From GWE2-40-63 sp050251815 (GTDB lineage Bacteria; Bacteroidota; Bacteroidia; Bacteroidales; SZUA-534), in assembly GCA_050251815.1 (NCBI GenBank), contig JBFWMB010000016.1, positions 1 to 64,000 of the forward strand: a stretch of 64,000 nucleotides of DNA, written 5' to 3'. Position 1 is the stretch's first letter. The number at the start of each line of letters is the position of its first letter. Of this stretch, positions 42,452-51,224 are shown one piece after another. A program made the position numbers and the translations under genes. A model generated the notes under the pieces. That model was not told where the DNA came from. It did not search any database and worked only from the letters and a program-made list of their open reading frames with translations.

Positions 42452-43819
42452 TTATTGCCATTTATTGCTTAATGATTCAGCCAAATCCTTTAGGTTTATT
42501 CCATCAAAATTTCCAGAACTCAACAATAGGAGAATAGAATTAGAAAAATCCATAAAAAAAAGTTCTTTTTTTAGTTCATCCGAATCTGAAAAAACCTTAA
42601 GGCCCTTAGAATCAAATGCCTCATCAATTATTTCATCCGTTAAGGGCTCCAGTTTTTTTAAAGCAAGCGCATGGTGACTGTAAAAAACCATGGCGGTATC
42701 AGCGGATTGCATGGTTCCCCGATATTGAATTAAAAACTCTTTTTTAAGACTGCTGAACGTATGTAATTCCATACAGGCCACTATCTTTTTTTGGGGAAAC
42801 TGATTCCTGACCGCATCGATGGTTGCTTTCAGCTTTGACGGTGAATGGGCGAAATCCTGATATACGGTCAGCGTATCGCTTTTACTTAACAACTGTAATC
42901 TTTTAGCGGCTCCTTTAAATGAACCGATGGCCCGGTAAAAATCATTTTCGTTAATGCCCAGTAGTTTACAAACCCTTAAAGCTCCGCTAATATTTTGCAG
43001 GTTATGTTCCCCAAAAATTAAAATAGGCCAATCTCCATCCTTTGTTTTTAGCCATGTTTTACTTTCGTCGATGCGATGGTCATGGGTTTGGTAAGGAAGC
43101 ATCCGAATGTTTTTTTTGCTCAGGTTTACTAAGCGCTGTAACTGTTCATCGTTTTTAAAATAGATTAGCGAGCCTTTGTCTTCAATCAAATCGATAAATT
43201 TTTGGAATTGTTCCACATAAATGTCAAAGGTTGGAAAAACATTGATGTGGTCCCAGGCAATTCCCGTAATCAGTGCAATGTGGGGTTTGTAAAGATGAAA
43301 TTTTGGACGGGAATCAATGGGGGAGGTTAGGTATTCATCGCCTTCAAAAACAGCAATGTCGGCATCATCGTTAAAATCAACCATGGTTTCAAATCCTTCC
43401 AACTGAGCACCAACCATATAATCGAACTTACGATTCATGTGTTTGAGCACGTGCATTATCATGGCGGTAGTGCTTGTTTTACCATGGCTTCCACCAATTA
43501 CCACCCGCGTTTTGTTTTGGGTTTGCTGGTATAAAAATTCAGGATACGAAAAAATAGGAATTTTTAATGCTTTGGCTTTCAGTAACTCAGGATTGTCGGT
43601 TTTGGCATGCATACCCAATACAATGGCGTCGATACCGGAATGAATTTTCTCGGGAAACCAGCCAATTTGCTCCGGAAGTAAGCCATAGTTTGCCAGTCGC
43701 GTGCGCGAGGGTTCAAATATTTCATCATCGGAGCCGGTAATCACATCGCCTTTTTTGTGTAGGGCAATGGCTAAGTTGTGCATGGCGCTTCCGCCAATAG
43801 CTATAAAATGATAGTTCAT
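42452..43819 (-). CDS. mpl: UDP-N-acetylmuramate:L-alanyl-gamma-D-glutamyl-meso-diaminopimelate ligase
   Basis: Mpl attaches recycled tripeptide to UDP-MurNAc, feeding old peptidoglycan peptides back into synthesis. I start at the ATG at 43819 (455 residues, MNYHFIAIGGSAMHNLAIAL); the longer frame opens with a GTG that overlaps the -7 element at 43840-43847. The Mur ligase P-loop is GGSHGKTSTT (about 103-112), the glutamate block is VFEGDEYLTSP and the adjacent GIAWDHINVFPT is typical. The Mpl-type N terminus (GGSAMHNLA rather than MurC GxGMSG) separates it from MurC. Neighbours are cell-wall genes. Confidence 0.93.
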   Translation of the reverse strand: MNYHFIAIGGSAMHNLAIALHKKGDVITGSDDEIFEPSRTRLANYGLLPEQIGWFPEKIHSGIDAIVLGMHAKTDNPELLKAKALKIPIFSYPEFLYQQTQNKTRVVIGGSHGKTSTTAMIMHVLKHMNRKFDYMVGAQLEGFETMVDFNDDADIAVFEGDEYLTSPIDSRPKFHLYKPHIALITGIAWDHINVFPTFDIYVEQFQKFIDLIEDKGSLIYFKNDEQLQRLVNLSKKNIRMLPYQTHDHRIDESKTWLKTKDGDWPILIFGEHNLQNISGALRVCKLLGINENDFYRAIGSFKGAAKRLQLLSKSDTLTVYQDFAHSPSKLKATIDAVRNQFPQKKIVACMELHTFSSLKKEFLIQYRGTMQSADTAMVFYSHHALALKKLEPLTDEIIDEAFDSKGLKVFSDSDELKKELFFMDFSNSILLLLSSGNFDGINLKDLAESLSNKWQ

Positions 43820-43839
43820 GATGCTAATTTTTGTGAACA

Positions 43840-43847
43840 CAAATATA
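43840..43847 (-). promoter_or_regulatory. putative mpl -7 element
   Basis: Reads TATATTTG on the minus strand, 20 bases before the chosen mpl ATG. It lies between the SGNH gene and mpl, so mpl may be transcribed separately. Confidence 0.5.
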
Positions 43848-43875
43848 CAAAAGCCGTATTTGTGAGCTTCGTTTT

Positions 43876-45375
43876 TTATTTAGTTATTGTTTCCTGCAAT
43901 TTGGAATTGGTCAGCGAATTTGCTGTTTGCTTGTAAAGCCGATATTCATTCATCAGGGCATTGTAAAGCATTTGAGCAATTATGTGTCCGCCTTTTCTAT
44001 TAAAGTGAATAAAGTCGGAGCTGGCCAGCGGCGGTTCGGCAAAAACCCAGCTGGGCATTGAGTTGCGCCCACCCATGGCTTTATACATGTCCCAGAAAGC
44101 ACATTGTGCATTTTTTGCTGCATTATACTGAGCCTGCTTTACCAATTCCAGGTTGGGATAGGTTTCGTAAAAGTTTCCTTTTCGTTGCGACATGTCACTT
44201 AAACCAATTACTAGAATGGGGGTATTTGGCATTACGGCTTTTAAATACTTTAATTGACGGGTCATTATTCGCTCGTAATAATCGTAACTTTTTACCTGGT
44301 GTGGTACAATATTAACTCCAAACTGTACGATTAACAAACCTGGATTTAGCTGAGCAGTCATTTCTTTAAGCTGGGAATAATCGAGCCGGGTAAATTCGGT
44401 ACCCGAACTCCCACGGAACGGTAGGTTGTCGACTGAAACACCAGCAGGAGCATCCAGCGCAATACCATAAACGTCGGGGCTGGTGTTTCCTTCAAATGCT
44501 ATGGTAAAGTCATCGGGCGGATTTTCGAATTCCCACTGAATTGTTTGTGTTTTAGGGAACGAATCAATTTCCTGAAACCAGATTAAGCTGTCGTTTACAA
44601 AACCTTTTACAATAACCGGAGCATGGTTATGCCTGTAAAAAATCCGGCAGCAGGTAAAATTGTTTACCGACCGGTAGGCCATCCCCGATTTACTAAAGTT
44701 TATTGAAGCCTTAAAAACGTGTTCAGCCGGAGAACTGTCTTGTTGGTAGGTGGTGTAGCGGGCCAGACTTCCCAATAAGCCAAATTGCCGATGGGGAAGC
44801 AGGGTGTCGCGTTTGTAGTAAACCGCATGTTTTATCCAGTTGGCCGAAGCCTGATGGATAATGGAAGAGGACTCAGCATGTCCCGGGATTGCGGGTAATA
44901 ATCCCGGGCCACTGCCTCCAAATTGCTTCTGAAAACGGTTTCGTAAATATCCGGTAATTCGGTCTCCTTCAATTTGGCTGTCGCCATAGTGCAGAATACG
45001 TACCCGCTTTTTTGCACTGTTATCAAGTTTCTTAAAAAATGGATGCAGGTAGTTCGGGTTGTTGTAAGGGTATTCAACGGCTTGTATTTTCTTTCGCAGT
45101 CTTGCTGCTTCGGCTCTAATGGTATCAACAGCTTTTTCTGTTTCAGAATCGGGCAGGCTTAAGGTATCAGCCATTATTATGGTTTGGTTTTCCTGAATAA
45201 TGCTTTCAATATTGGCATACTGAATGGTTTTGTTTTGAAGTTTTTCTATACTAAAATGGAAACGCAGTGTGAAGCCTGAACCCAGGGGAATACCATTTTC
45301 GGGAAAGACAAAGGCCAAACTCAGCAGCAACAGCAGACAGCCAACTAAAAAAAGGAGTATTTTGACCGGTTTCAT
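43876..45375 (-). CDS. membrane-anchored SGNH/GDSL-type hydrolase, paralogue of the 17791-19080 gene
   Basis: Start at the ATG at 45375 gives 499 residues (MKPVKILLFLVGC); the frame itself opens with TTG. An N-terminal hydrophobic segment (about 5-25) exports or anchors it. The SGNH nucleophile is Ser133 in HYGDSQIEGD; the later blocks are VQFGVN (Asn block, without the following Asp seen in the paralogue) and SSDFIHFNRKGG (catalytic His). WDMYKAMGGRNSMPSW matches WDFYSLMGGPGSMTAW in the first SGNH gene. A peptidoglycan or polysaccharide O-acetylesterase role is suggested by its place between a LysM transglycosylase (49 bases upstream) and mpl, but is inference. Confidence 0.85.
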   Translation of the reverse strand: MKPVKILLFLVGCLLLLLSLAFVFPENGIPLGSGFTLRFHFSIEKLQNKTIQYANIESIIQENQTIIMADTLSLPDSETEKAVDTIRAEAARLRKKIQAVEYPYNNPNYLHPFFKKLDNSAKKRVRILHYGDSQIEGDRITGYLRNRFQKQFGGSGPGLLPAIPGHAESSSIIHQASANWIKHAVYYKRDTLLPHRQFGLLGSLARYTTYQQDSSPAEHVFKASINFSKSGMAYRSVNNFTCCRIFYRHNHAPVIVKGFVNDSLIWFQEIDSFPKTQTIQWEFENPPDDFTIAFEGNTSPDVYGIALDAPAGVSVDNLPFRGSSGTEFTRLDYSQLKEMTAQLNPGLLIVQFGVNIVPHQVKSYDYYERIMTRQLKYLKAVMPNTPILVIGLSDMSQRKGNFYETYPNLELVKQAQYNAAKNAQCAFWDMYKAMGGRNSMPSWVFAEPPLASSDFIHFNRKGGHIIAQMLYNALMNEYRLYKQTANSLTNSKLQETITK

Positions 45376-45423
45376 GAGGTCCAAGATAATAATTTACCCT
45401 GAAATAGCTAGGTTGCTTTAATG

Positions 45424-46974
45424 TTAACTTTTGGTTTTAATTTTTAGTTTTTGACCTACCGATATATTTCGGGCATTGTCGATGCCGTTCCAGCGCATGA
45501 TATCGGTATCGGTAATTCCGGGATACAAACGGGCAATATCCCATAGGGTATCGCCACGTTTTACCGTGTAAAGTTCGTACTCACCGGGTTTTAATTCTTC
45601 AGCCGGAACGGGTTTTGTTTCTTTTACCGTTTTGCCAATACTTGCCTGCTTTTGGGCAAAACTCATGGTATTAATGTCGCGGTATTTGGCTGCTTTGCTT
45701 TTGGGCAGGTAAACTGCAAGCTTTTGTCCGCTGCGTATGGTGTTGCCATGCAGGTAATTCCAGTACCTGAGGTCGGAAACGCCTACGTTGTACCATTGGG
45801 CAATAAAGCCCAGGTTGTCGCCCGATTTTACCGTGTATACCAGTTTTTCGTGATTAGCAGGAACGGCTCCCGGTGCTCCGGAGCTGTATTGGGGCGATTT
45901 GGACAAAGCTTCGGGATTAAAATAAATGGAGTCGTTGTAGGCAACAATAGAATCCTGCAGATCGATAAAACGTGTGGTTTCGTTAAATGGTAGCCGCAGG
46001 GCATAGGATTTTGTGTTGCCCGGAATAATGTCGCGTCGGTATTGTGGATTTAGGCTGCGCAATTCATCAATCGGGATATTCATTACCTGGCTTATTTGTT
46101 CCAGGTGAATTTTTTCATTTATCATCAAGGTGTCGCAGTGAATGGGTAAAGCACTTTGTTTAGGTGTTAGGTTATGTTCTTTATAATAATTCATTACATA
46201 AGCAGCTGCAATAAATGCAGGAACATAACCGCGGGTTTCGCGTGGAAGCCGGTAATAAATATCCCAGTAATCTCTTTTTCCTCCGCTGCGACGAATGGCT
46301 TTGTTTATATTTCCCGGGCCACAATTGTAAGCGGCAATTACCAGTACCCAGTCGTGATAAATATCGTATAAGTCGAGCATGAATTCTACTGCGGCATAAC
46401 TTGCTTTTATCGGGTCGCGACGTTCATCGACCATGCTGTTAATTTCGAGCTTGTACATTTTTCCGGTATAATACATGAATTGCCACATGCCCGTAGCGCC
46501 CACTCTTGAAACGGCGTTGGGATTTAAGGCCGATTCAATTACCGGCAAATACTTTAATTCGAGCGGCATTCCTTTGGCATCGAGTATCTCTTCAAAAATA
46601 GGGAAGTAATAATCGGAAAGTCCCAGCATGTTTTCAACCAGGTCGCGGCGTTTGTTGGTGTACATGTGAATGTAGTTGCGTACAATGTTGTTGTACGATA
46701 GTTCTATAATCATGGGCATGGCCGCCAAACGGGCCTGGTACACCGAATCGGTAAAGGCAGGAATAACCAACGAATCGGAAAAATCTTCAACCACAAACGA
46801 GGTGTCATCGCCCGGCGACAATTGTTTATTGTACCAGAGGCTTACCAGACTATCGATGTTATTATTGGTAGTAACAATTGTGTTCAGAACAGAATCGCTG
46901 GGTAGTTCATCAGCCTTAATGTTGAGGCTTAGTAAAATAAACAGCAAGGATATAAAAAGGGATTTAAACATCAT
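45424..46974 (-). CDS. lytic transglycosylase with two LysM domains (MltD-like)
   Basis: The 516-residue protein has a signal peptide (about 1-21), an SLT domain at about 115-250 with catalytic Glu147 in LPVIESALNPNAVS, the GMWQFMYYTG motif and AAYNCGPGNINKAIR. Two LysM modules follow: YTVKSGDNLGFIAQWYNV (about 382 onward) and YTVKRGDTLWDIARLYPG (about 468 onward). It should cut peptidoglycan glycan chains in the periplasm. The DUF5683 gene ends 30 bases upstream and the SGNH gene begins 49 bases downstream on the same strand. Confidence 0.94.
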   Translation of the reverse strand: MMFKSLFISLLFILLSLNIKADELPSDSVLNTIVTTNNNIDSLVSLWYNKQLSPGDDTSFVVEDFSDSLVIPAFTDSVYQARLAAMPMIIELSYNNIVRNYIHMYTNKRRDLVENMLGLSDYYFPIFEEILDAKGMPLELKYLPVIESALNPNAVSRVGATGMWQFMYYTGKMYKLEINSMVDERRDPIKASYAAVEFMLDLYDIYHDWVLVIAAYNCGPGNINKAIRRSGGKRDYWDIYYRLPRETRGYVPAFIAAAYVMNYYKEHNLTPKQSALPIHCDTLMINEKIHLEQISQVMNIPIDELRSLNPQYRRDIIPGNTKSYALRLPFNETTRFIDLQDSIVAYNDSIYFNPEALSKSPQYSSGAPGAVPANHEKLVYTVKSGDNLGFIAQWYNVGVSDLRYWNYLHGNTIRSGQKLAVYLPKSKAAKYRDINTMSFAQKQASIGKTVKETKPVPAEELKPGEYELYTVKRGDTLWDIARLYPGITDTDIMRWNGIDNARNISVGQKLKIKTKS

Positions 46975-47004
46975 GTCGGGAAAAGGTTTTACTTTTAATT
47001 GTAA

Positions 47005-47652
47005 TTAAAAACGAATGGCAAAATTCACACCCAGCGATGTTGTTGGCATTGCGCCGGGAATTACAGGAACTACCGGAGCAATTGCTGGTTCAACCCGCAG
47101 CGATAAATCTTCACTCATATCAAAATCGAACAAGTGTGCATCCACATCGGCATCGAGTATTTGAATGACGTACAAAATACCGATGCTTATATACATTAAA
47201 TCGCGGTATCGCCTCCAGACTTCTTTTTGCCTCAAAATATTGGCTTCCTGATACCTGGGGAAAGGGTCCTCAAGTCCGGTTTCCCCTTTACCTATGCGTA
47301 TTTTAATATTGTAGGCGTCTTTGTATTTCTGATATACAAAATTGTTGTAGTTGGCATAATAAAGCAGGCCTCCAAATCCGGCATATATTATAGGTACTTT
47401 CCAGTATTTTTGATTGTAAATCTGACCTAAACCCGGTACCAGTGCCGAGAGAAAAGTAGCTTTATGTGGCGAATGGGTACCAAGGAAAGTGCTATCGGGG
47501 GTTTGGTATTCCGTTGCAAATTGTGCGTTTGAAAAATGGGGAATGCACATAAATACCAAAAAAGACCACAGGGTTAGCTTATGTCGGCTAATCCTGTAGT
47601 TTCTCGATAACTTATTTTCGGTATTAGGAGTTTGTTTTGTCAAGGATAGCAA
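47005..47652 (-). CDS. DUF5683 membrane protein
   Basis: The 215-residue frame carries a signal-like segment (LTLWSFLVFMCIPHFSNAQ) and then the DUF5683 pattern: SPHKATFLSALVPGLGQIYNQKYWKVPIIYAGFGGLLYYANYN, with further hydrophobic and strand-rich segments. The function is unknown. In Bacteroidota it commonly follows parA-parB, as here. The start is unusual: the frame has no ATG before the signal region, only TTG at 47652 or 47643, and it overlaps the end of parB by up to 29 bases, which suggests translational coupling. An ATG at 47550 would cut off most of the signal peptide. Confidence 0.82.
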   Translation of the reverse strand: MLSLTKQTPNTENKLSRNYRISRHKLTLWSFLVFMCIPHFSNAQFATEYQTPDSTFLGTHSPHKATFLSALVPGLGQIYNQKYWKVPIIYAGFGGLLYYANYNNFVYQKYKDAYNIKIRIGKGETGLEDPFPRYQEANILRQKEVWRRYRDLMYISIGILYVIQILDADVDAHLFDFDMSEDLSLRVEPAIAPVVPVIPGAMPTTSLGVNFAIRF

Positions 47653-48526
47653 TAATTCGTTCCAAATCTTCGTCTGATTTAAACGGTATAATTATTTTTC
47701 CATTGCCTTTGTCGCCTCTTTTAAATTCAATCTTTGTATTAAAGAAGCTGGCCAGGTGTTTTTCCAAATCGTTGTAAGCTGTAGTTGCCGGTTCTTTTTT
47801 TGTCTTCGGTTCAGTTACATCGGGTGTTGTTTCTTCGGGTTCTTCTTTTATGTTGCGAACCAGCTCTTCCACTTTACGAACCGAAAGCCCATCGTTAATA
47901 ATTTGCTCAAAAAGGTACAATTGGTCGTTGGTGTCGTCCACATTAATCAAGGCGCGGGCATGGCCCATCGATAGCATTTTTTTTCGGATGCCCAACTGGA
48001 TTTCGGCCGGAAGCTTTAACAGACGCAGGTAGTTGGTTATGGTTGACCGCTTCTTGCCCACCCGGTCGCTCATGCTTTCCTGGGTAAGCTTGCATTCGTC
48101 GATAAGTCGTTGGTAACTGATAGCAATTTCAATAGCATCCAAATCTTCGCGTTGGATGTTCTCTACCAGCGCCATTTCGAGCATTCCCTGATCGTCGGCG
48201 GTACGCACATAAGCCGGAATTGTTTTAAGGCCGGCAATTTGTGAGGCCCTGAACCGGCGTTCTCCGGAAATAAGCTGGTATTTGTTGTCGCCTACTTTAC
48301 GAACCGTGATCGGTTGAATGATTCCTATCTGTTTGATTGATTCGGCCAGCTCGTTTAATGCTTCTTCATCAAATTCGGTTCGGGGCTGAAAAGGATTGGT
48401 TTCGATGTATTGCATCGAAATTTCGTCGATCGATGAATTTCTGGAGCCCTCATTCCTCACATTTCCGGCATCCTCAATCAAGGCACCAAGGCCTTTTCCT
48501 AAAGCATTTCGTTTTACTGCTGACAT
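47624..48526 (-). CDS. parB: chromosome partitioning protein ParB (Spo0J)
   Basis: ParB binds parS sites and spreads as a CTP-dependent clamp to guide origin segregation. The 300-residue protein has the N-terminal ParB/Srx domain with the CTP-binding GERRFRASQIAG motif (about 98-109) and VENIQREDLDAIEIA, a KorB-like HTH (about 140-200; RVGKKRSTITNYLRLLKLP), and a C-terminal dimerisation domain after a charged Thr/Glu/Lys linker. parA ends 7 bases upstream. No good parS site was found in the window. Confidence 0.96.
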   Translation of the reverse strand: MSAVKRNALGKGLGALIEDAGNVRNEGSRNSSIDEISMQYIETNPFQPRTEFDEEALNELAESIKQIGIIQPITVRKVGDNKYQLISGERRFRASQIAGLKTIPAYVRTADDQGMLEMALVENIQREDLDAIEIAISYQRLIDECKLTQESMSDRVGKKRSTITNYLRLLKLPAEIQLGIRKKMLSMGHARALINVDDTNDQLYLFEQIINDGLSVRKVEELVRNIKEEPEETTPDVTEPKTKKEPATTAYNDLEKHLASFFNTKIEFKRGDKGNGKIIIPFKSDEDLERIIAILDKTNS

Positions 48527-48533
48527 GGTTTGC

Positions 48534-49334
48534 TTATTCTATTGTTTTTGATTTGTTGTCGATAGTGGTCAGGTTGTTTTTTTGCAATACTTCGCGTGCT
48601 AGGTTCAGGTAATTGGTCGATCCGTTCGAAGTGGCATCGTAAAGCACAATGGGTTTTCCGTAACTTGGGGCTTCGCTCAGCTTAACATTACGGGCTACCA
48701 GCGTTTCGAACACCATATCTTCGAAATGGCGACGTACTTCTTCAACCACCTGGTTCGATAACCGTAACCGTGAATCGTACATGGTACACAGGAAGCCTTC
48801 AATCTGGAGTTCAGGGTTCAAGCGGTTTTGAATAATTTTAATGGTGTTGAGCAGTTTCCCCAAACCTTCAAGCGCAAAATACTCGCATTGTACCGGAATT
48901 ATAACGGAGTCGGCTGCAGTAAGTGCGTTTACGGTAATTAAACCCAACGAAGGGGAGCAATCAATAAGTACAAAATCGTAGTTGTCACGAACCTTTTCGA
49001 GTACTCCGCGCATCATCTTCTCGCGGTTGGGTTGTTCCAGCATTTCAATTTCGGCACCCACCAGGTTGATGTTCGAGGGGAGTATCTCTAAACCTTCAAT
49101 TTCAGTTTTAAGCAGGTTGTTGCTTGGGTCGGCATCGTCAACCAAACACTCATACAAGCCAACCTTAATGTTATTTACATCGAATCCAAAACCCGAAGAG
49201 GCATTCCCCTGGGGATCGGCATCGACCAATAAGACTTTATACTCAAGTACTGCCAGACTGGCGGCAAGATTAATAGCTGAAGTAGTTTTTCCTACTCCTC
49301 CCTTTTGGTTTGCCAATGCAATAACTTTAGCCAT
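48534..49334 (-). CDS. parA: chromosome partitioning ATPase ParA (Soj)
   Basis: The 266-residue ATPase partners ParB. The deviant Walker A KGGVGKTTSAINLA starts at residue 10, Walker A' is VDADPQGNASSG, and DFVLIDCSPSLGLITVNAL holds Walker B. The short N terminus without an HTH marks it as a chromosomal Soj-type protein rather than a plasmid ParA. First gene of parA-parB-DUF5683; no convincing promoter element was found in the 227-base gap upstream. Confidence 0.96.
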   Translation of the reverse strand: MAKVIALANQKGGVGKTTSAINLAASLAVLEYKVLLVDADPQGNASSGFGFDVNNIKVGLYECLVDDADPSNNLLKTEIEGLEILPSNINLVGAEIEMLEQPNREKMMRGVLEKVRDNYDFVLIDCSPSLGLITVNALTAADSVIIPVQCEYFALEGLGKLLNTIKIIQNRLNPELQIEGFLCTMYDSRLRLSNQVVEEVRRHFEDMVFETLVARNVKLSEAPSYGKPIVLYDATSNGSTNYLNLAREVLQKNNLTTIDNKSKTIE

Positions 49335-49561
49335 ATGTATTTATGTTTTAAGTGTTTTAAAAACCCGATCCTAATAATATACCCTATTGAAATTTAGAAA
49401 CTTAACTATTTGCGGTGTTTGCTAAAAATCAGGTGCAATTTAATGAAAATTATTAGAAATTACCGAGTCCTTATTTTTAGCCTGCCAATATGCTAAAAAA
49501 AACCGAAGTTTCAAATGAGCCATCCCATTTGTAATCTATTATTTATCCTGTTAGCAAAAAA

Positions 49562-50737
49562 CTACAATTCGGCCTCGGGAGTTTTATTATCCTTTAAACT
49601 ACCTTCGAAAATGGAATATTTTCGAAAGGTGCATTCCAGCGGTCCGTTAAATAGTTTAATCTTCTTTTCGGGTTTGAGACCAATAAACTTCATAACGTCG
49701 GCATTGCTGCCAATTATCCATGAGGTAAACCCGGTAAACTCGAGCTTTAGTTTATCGCCAATCTTTTGGTAGAACATTTGCAGATCGTCGGGTTGCAACC
49801 GCTCGCCGTAAGGTGGATTGGTAATCAGAAACCCCTGATCCGATTGTGGTTTCAAATCGAAAAAGTTCATGGGGCGGATGCTTATTTTTTTGCTCAGGAA
49901 AGCTTCTTTTATGTTCTGCTCGGCAATTTTAATGGCGGCCGGCGAGATGTCTGAACCCAGAATCTGGTGTTTAAATTCCGGCGTTTCGAACTGCTCTTCG
50001 GTAATGGCTTCGAAAAGGTCGGCATCGAAATCTTTCCAGCTTTCGAATCCAAACTTTTGGCGGTAGGTTCCGGGAGCAATGCCATGGGCAATCATTGCGG
50101 CTTCAATAAGGATGGTTCCCGATCCACACATGGGATCGTAAAAGTCGCAATCCATGTTCCATCCCGATAATTTTATCATTCCGGCAGCCAACACCTCATT
50201 GATAGGTGCTTTGGTGGTGGCCAAACGATATCCCCGTTTAAACAGCGGGTCGCCCGAGCTGTCGAGCAGCAAATCGCACTGGTTTTCGGTAATGTGAATA
50301 TGAATTTTTAAATCGGGTTCCTGGGTGTTCACGTCGGGACGTTTGTTTTGCCTGCGGCGAAACTGATCGACGATGGCATCTTTAACCTTAAGCGAAACAT
50401 AGCGCGAGTGCTTAAAAGTTTTTGAAAAGGTAACCGCACTTACCGAGAGCGTTTCGTCGACGCTCATGTACTGGCTCCAGTTGATGCGTCCCACCTCTTT
50501 GTAGAGTGCATCCTCATTGGCAGCTCTAAACCGGGCAATGGGTTTTAATATGGCTATGGCCGTACGAACATGGTAGTTGGCACGGTACATCATGGCTGTA
50601 TCGCCATCAAAGAGTACGGCGCGGTTTTGTTTTTCAACATTTTTTGCACCAATTTGTGTTAATTCTTCAGCCAAAACATCTTCTAACCCTAGAAATGTCT
50701 TAGCAACAAACCGAAAGTTTTCTGCAGTTGTATCCAA
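49562..50737 (-). CDS. THUMP-domain RNA methyltransferase (RlmL-like)
   Basis: The 391-residue enzyme has an N-terminal THUMP domain (about 45-160) and a Rossmann-type methyltransferase domain: the SAM motif FYDPMCGSGTILIEAAMIA and the catalytic NPPYGERL. It resembles the N-terminal half of E. coli RlmL (23S rRNA m2G2445), but a tRNA target cannot be excluded. The start is a TTG at 50737: an in-frame stop lies five codons upstream (50750-50752) with no ATG between, and the next internal ATG would remove part of the THUMP domain. A short acidic/Lys tail ends the protein. Confidence 0.88.
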   Translation of the reverse strand: MDTTAENFRFVAKTFLGLEDVLAEELTQIGAKNVEKQNRAVLFDGDTAMMYRANYHVRTAIAILKPIARFRAANEDALYKEVGRINWSQYMSVDETLSVSAVTFSKTFKHSRYVSLKVKDAIVDQFRRRQNKRPDVNTQEPDLKIHIHITENQCDLLLDSSGDPLFKRGYRLATTKAPINEVLAAGMIKLSGWNMDCDFYDPMCGSGTILIEAAMIAHGIAPGTYRQKFGFESWKDFDADLFEAITEEQFETPEFKHQILGSDISPAAIKIAEQNIKEAFLSKKISIRPMNFFDLKPQSDQGFLITNPPYGERLQPDDLQMFYQKIGDKLKLEFTGFTSWIIGSNADVMKFIGLKPEKKIKLFNGPLECTFRKYSIFEGSLKDNKTPEAEL

Positions 50738-51224
50738 AGTATCCTGTATTTAAATCGACTGCGAAGAAACAAAAATCCGCTTTTTGTAACAAGTAATGCC
50801 CCGCTTTTAATTGCGACATGGCTCATATTTATATTTGATATGTATAGGGCTTTTTCGGAAGCAGCACGCTGAACTGCGCTGATGGCCGCCGGAAACCCTT
50901 CACAAAGGCATCGGTTTACCGTGGTGCTTGCGGGTAGGCTCCGGCTTGTTGTAAAACATTCGTGCCCAATTAATCCTATCAGCCTTTTGCCAAAGGCCCT
51001 GGTGCGGAAAAGACAATATGCAGCACTGTTCAACAACATGGCTTTTTATGAAGAAAATCGTTTCATAATTTGAGCTAAACCGTAATTTAGCTTGGCGGAA
51101 ATTTGAGGCAACGTACAGGCCGGATAACCCTTCCTGAGCTTGCCGCGAAAACCCCGCCATAAGGCAAAACTTAATACAATGAAGTAAAAAACAACAGCAT
51201 ATAAAAACAGTAAAACAACACAAC
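50738..51224. other. 487-base gap without a recognised gene
   Basis: The stretch between two divergent genes has no protein-like frame. It holds a small perfect hairpin GCTAAA/TTTAGC (51074-51091) and GC-richer patches around 50870-51010. I recognise no riboswitch, RNA gene or promoter element. It is long enough for an unannotated RNA or a decayed gene. Confidence 0.5.
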
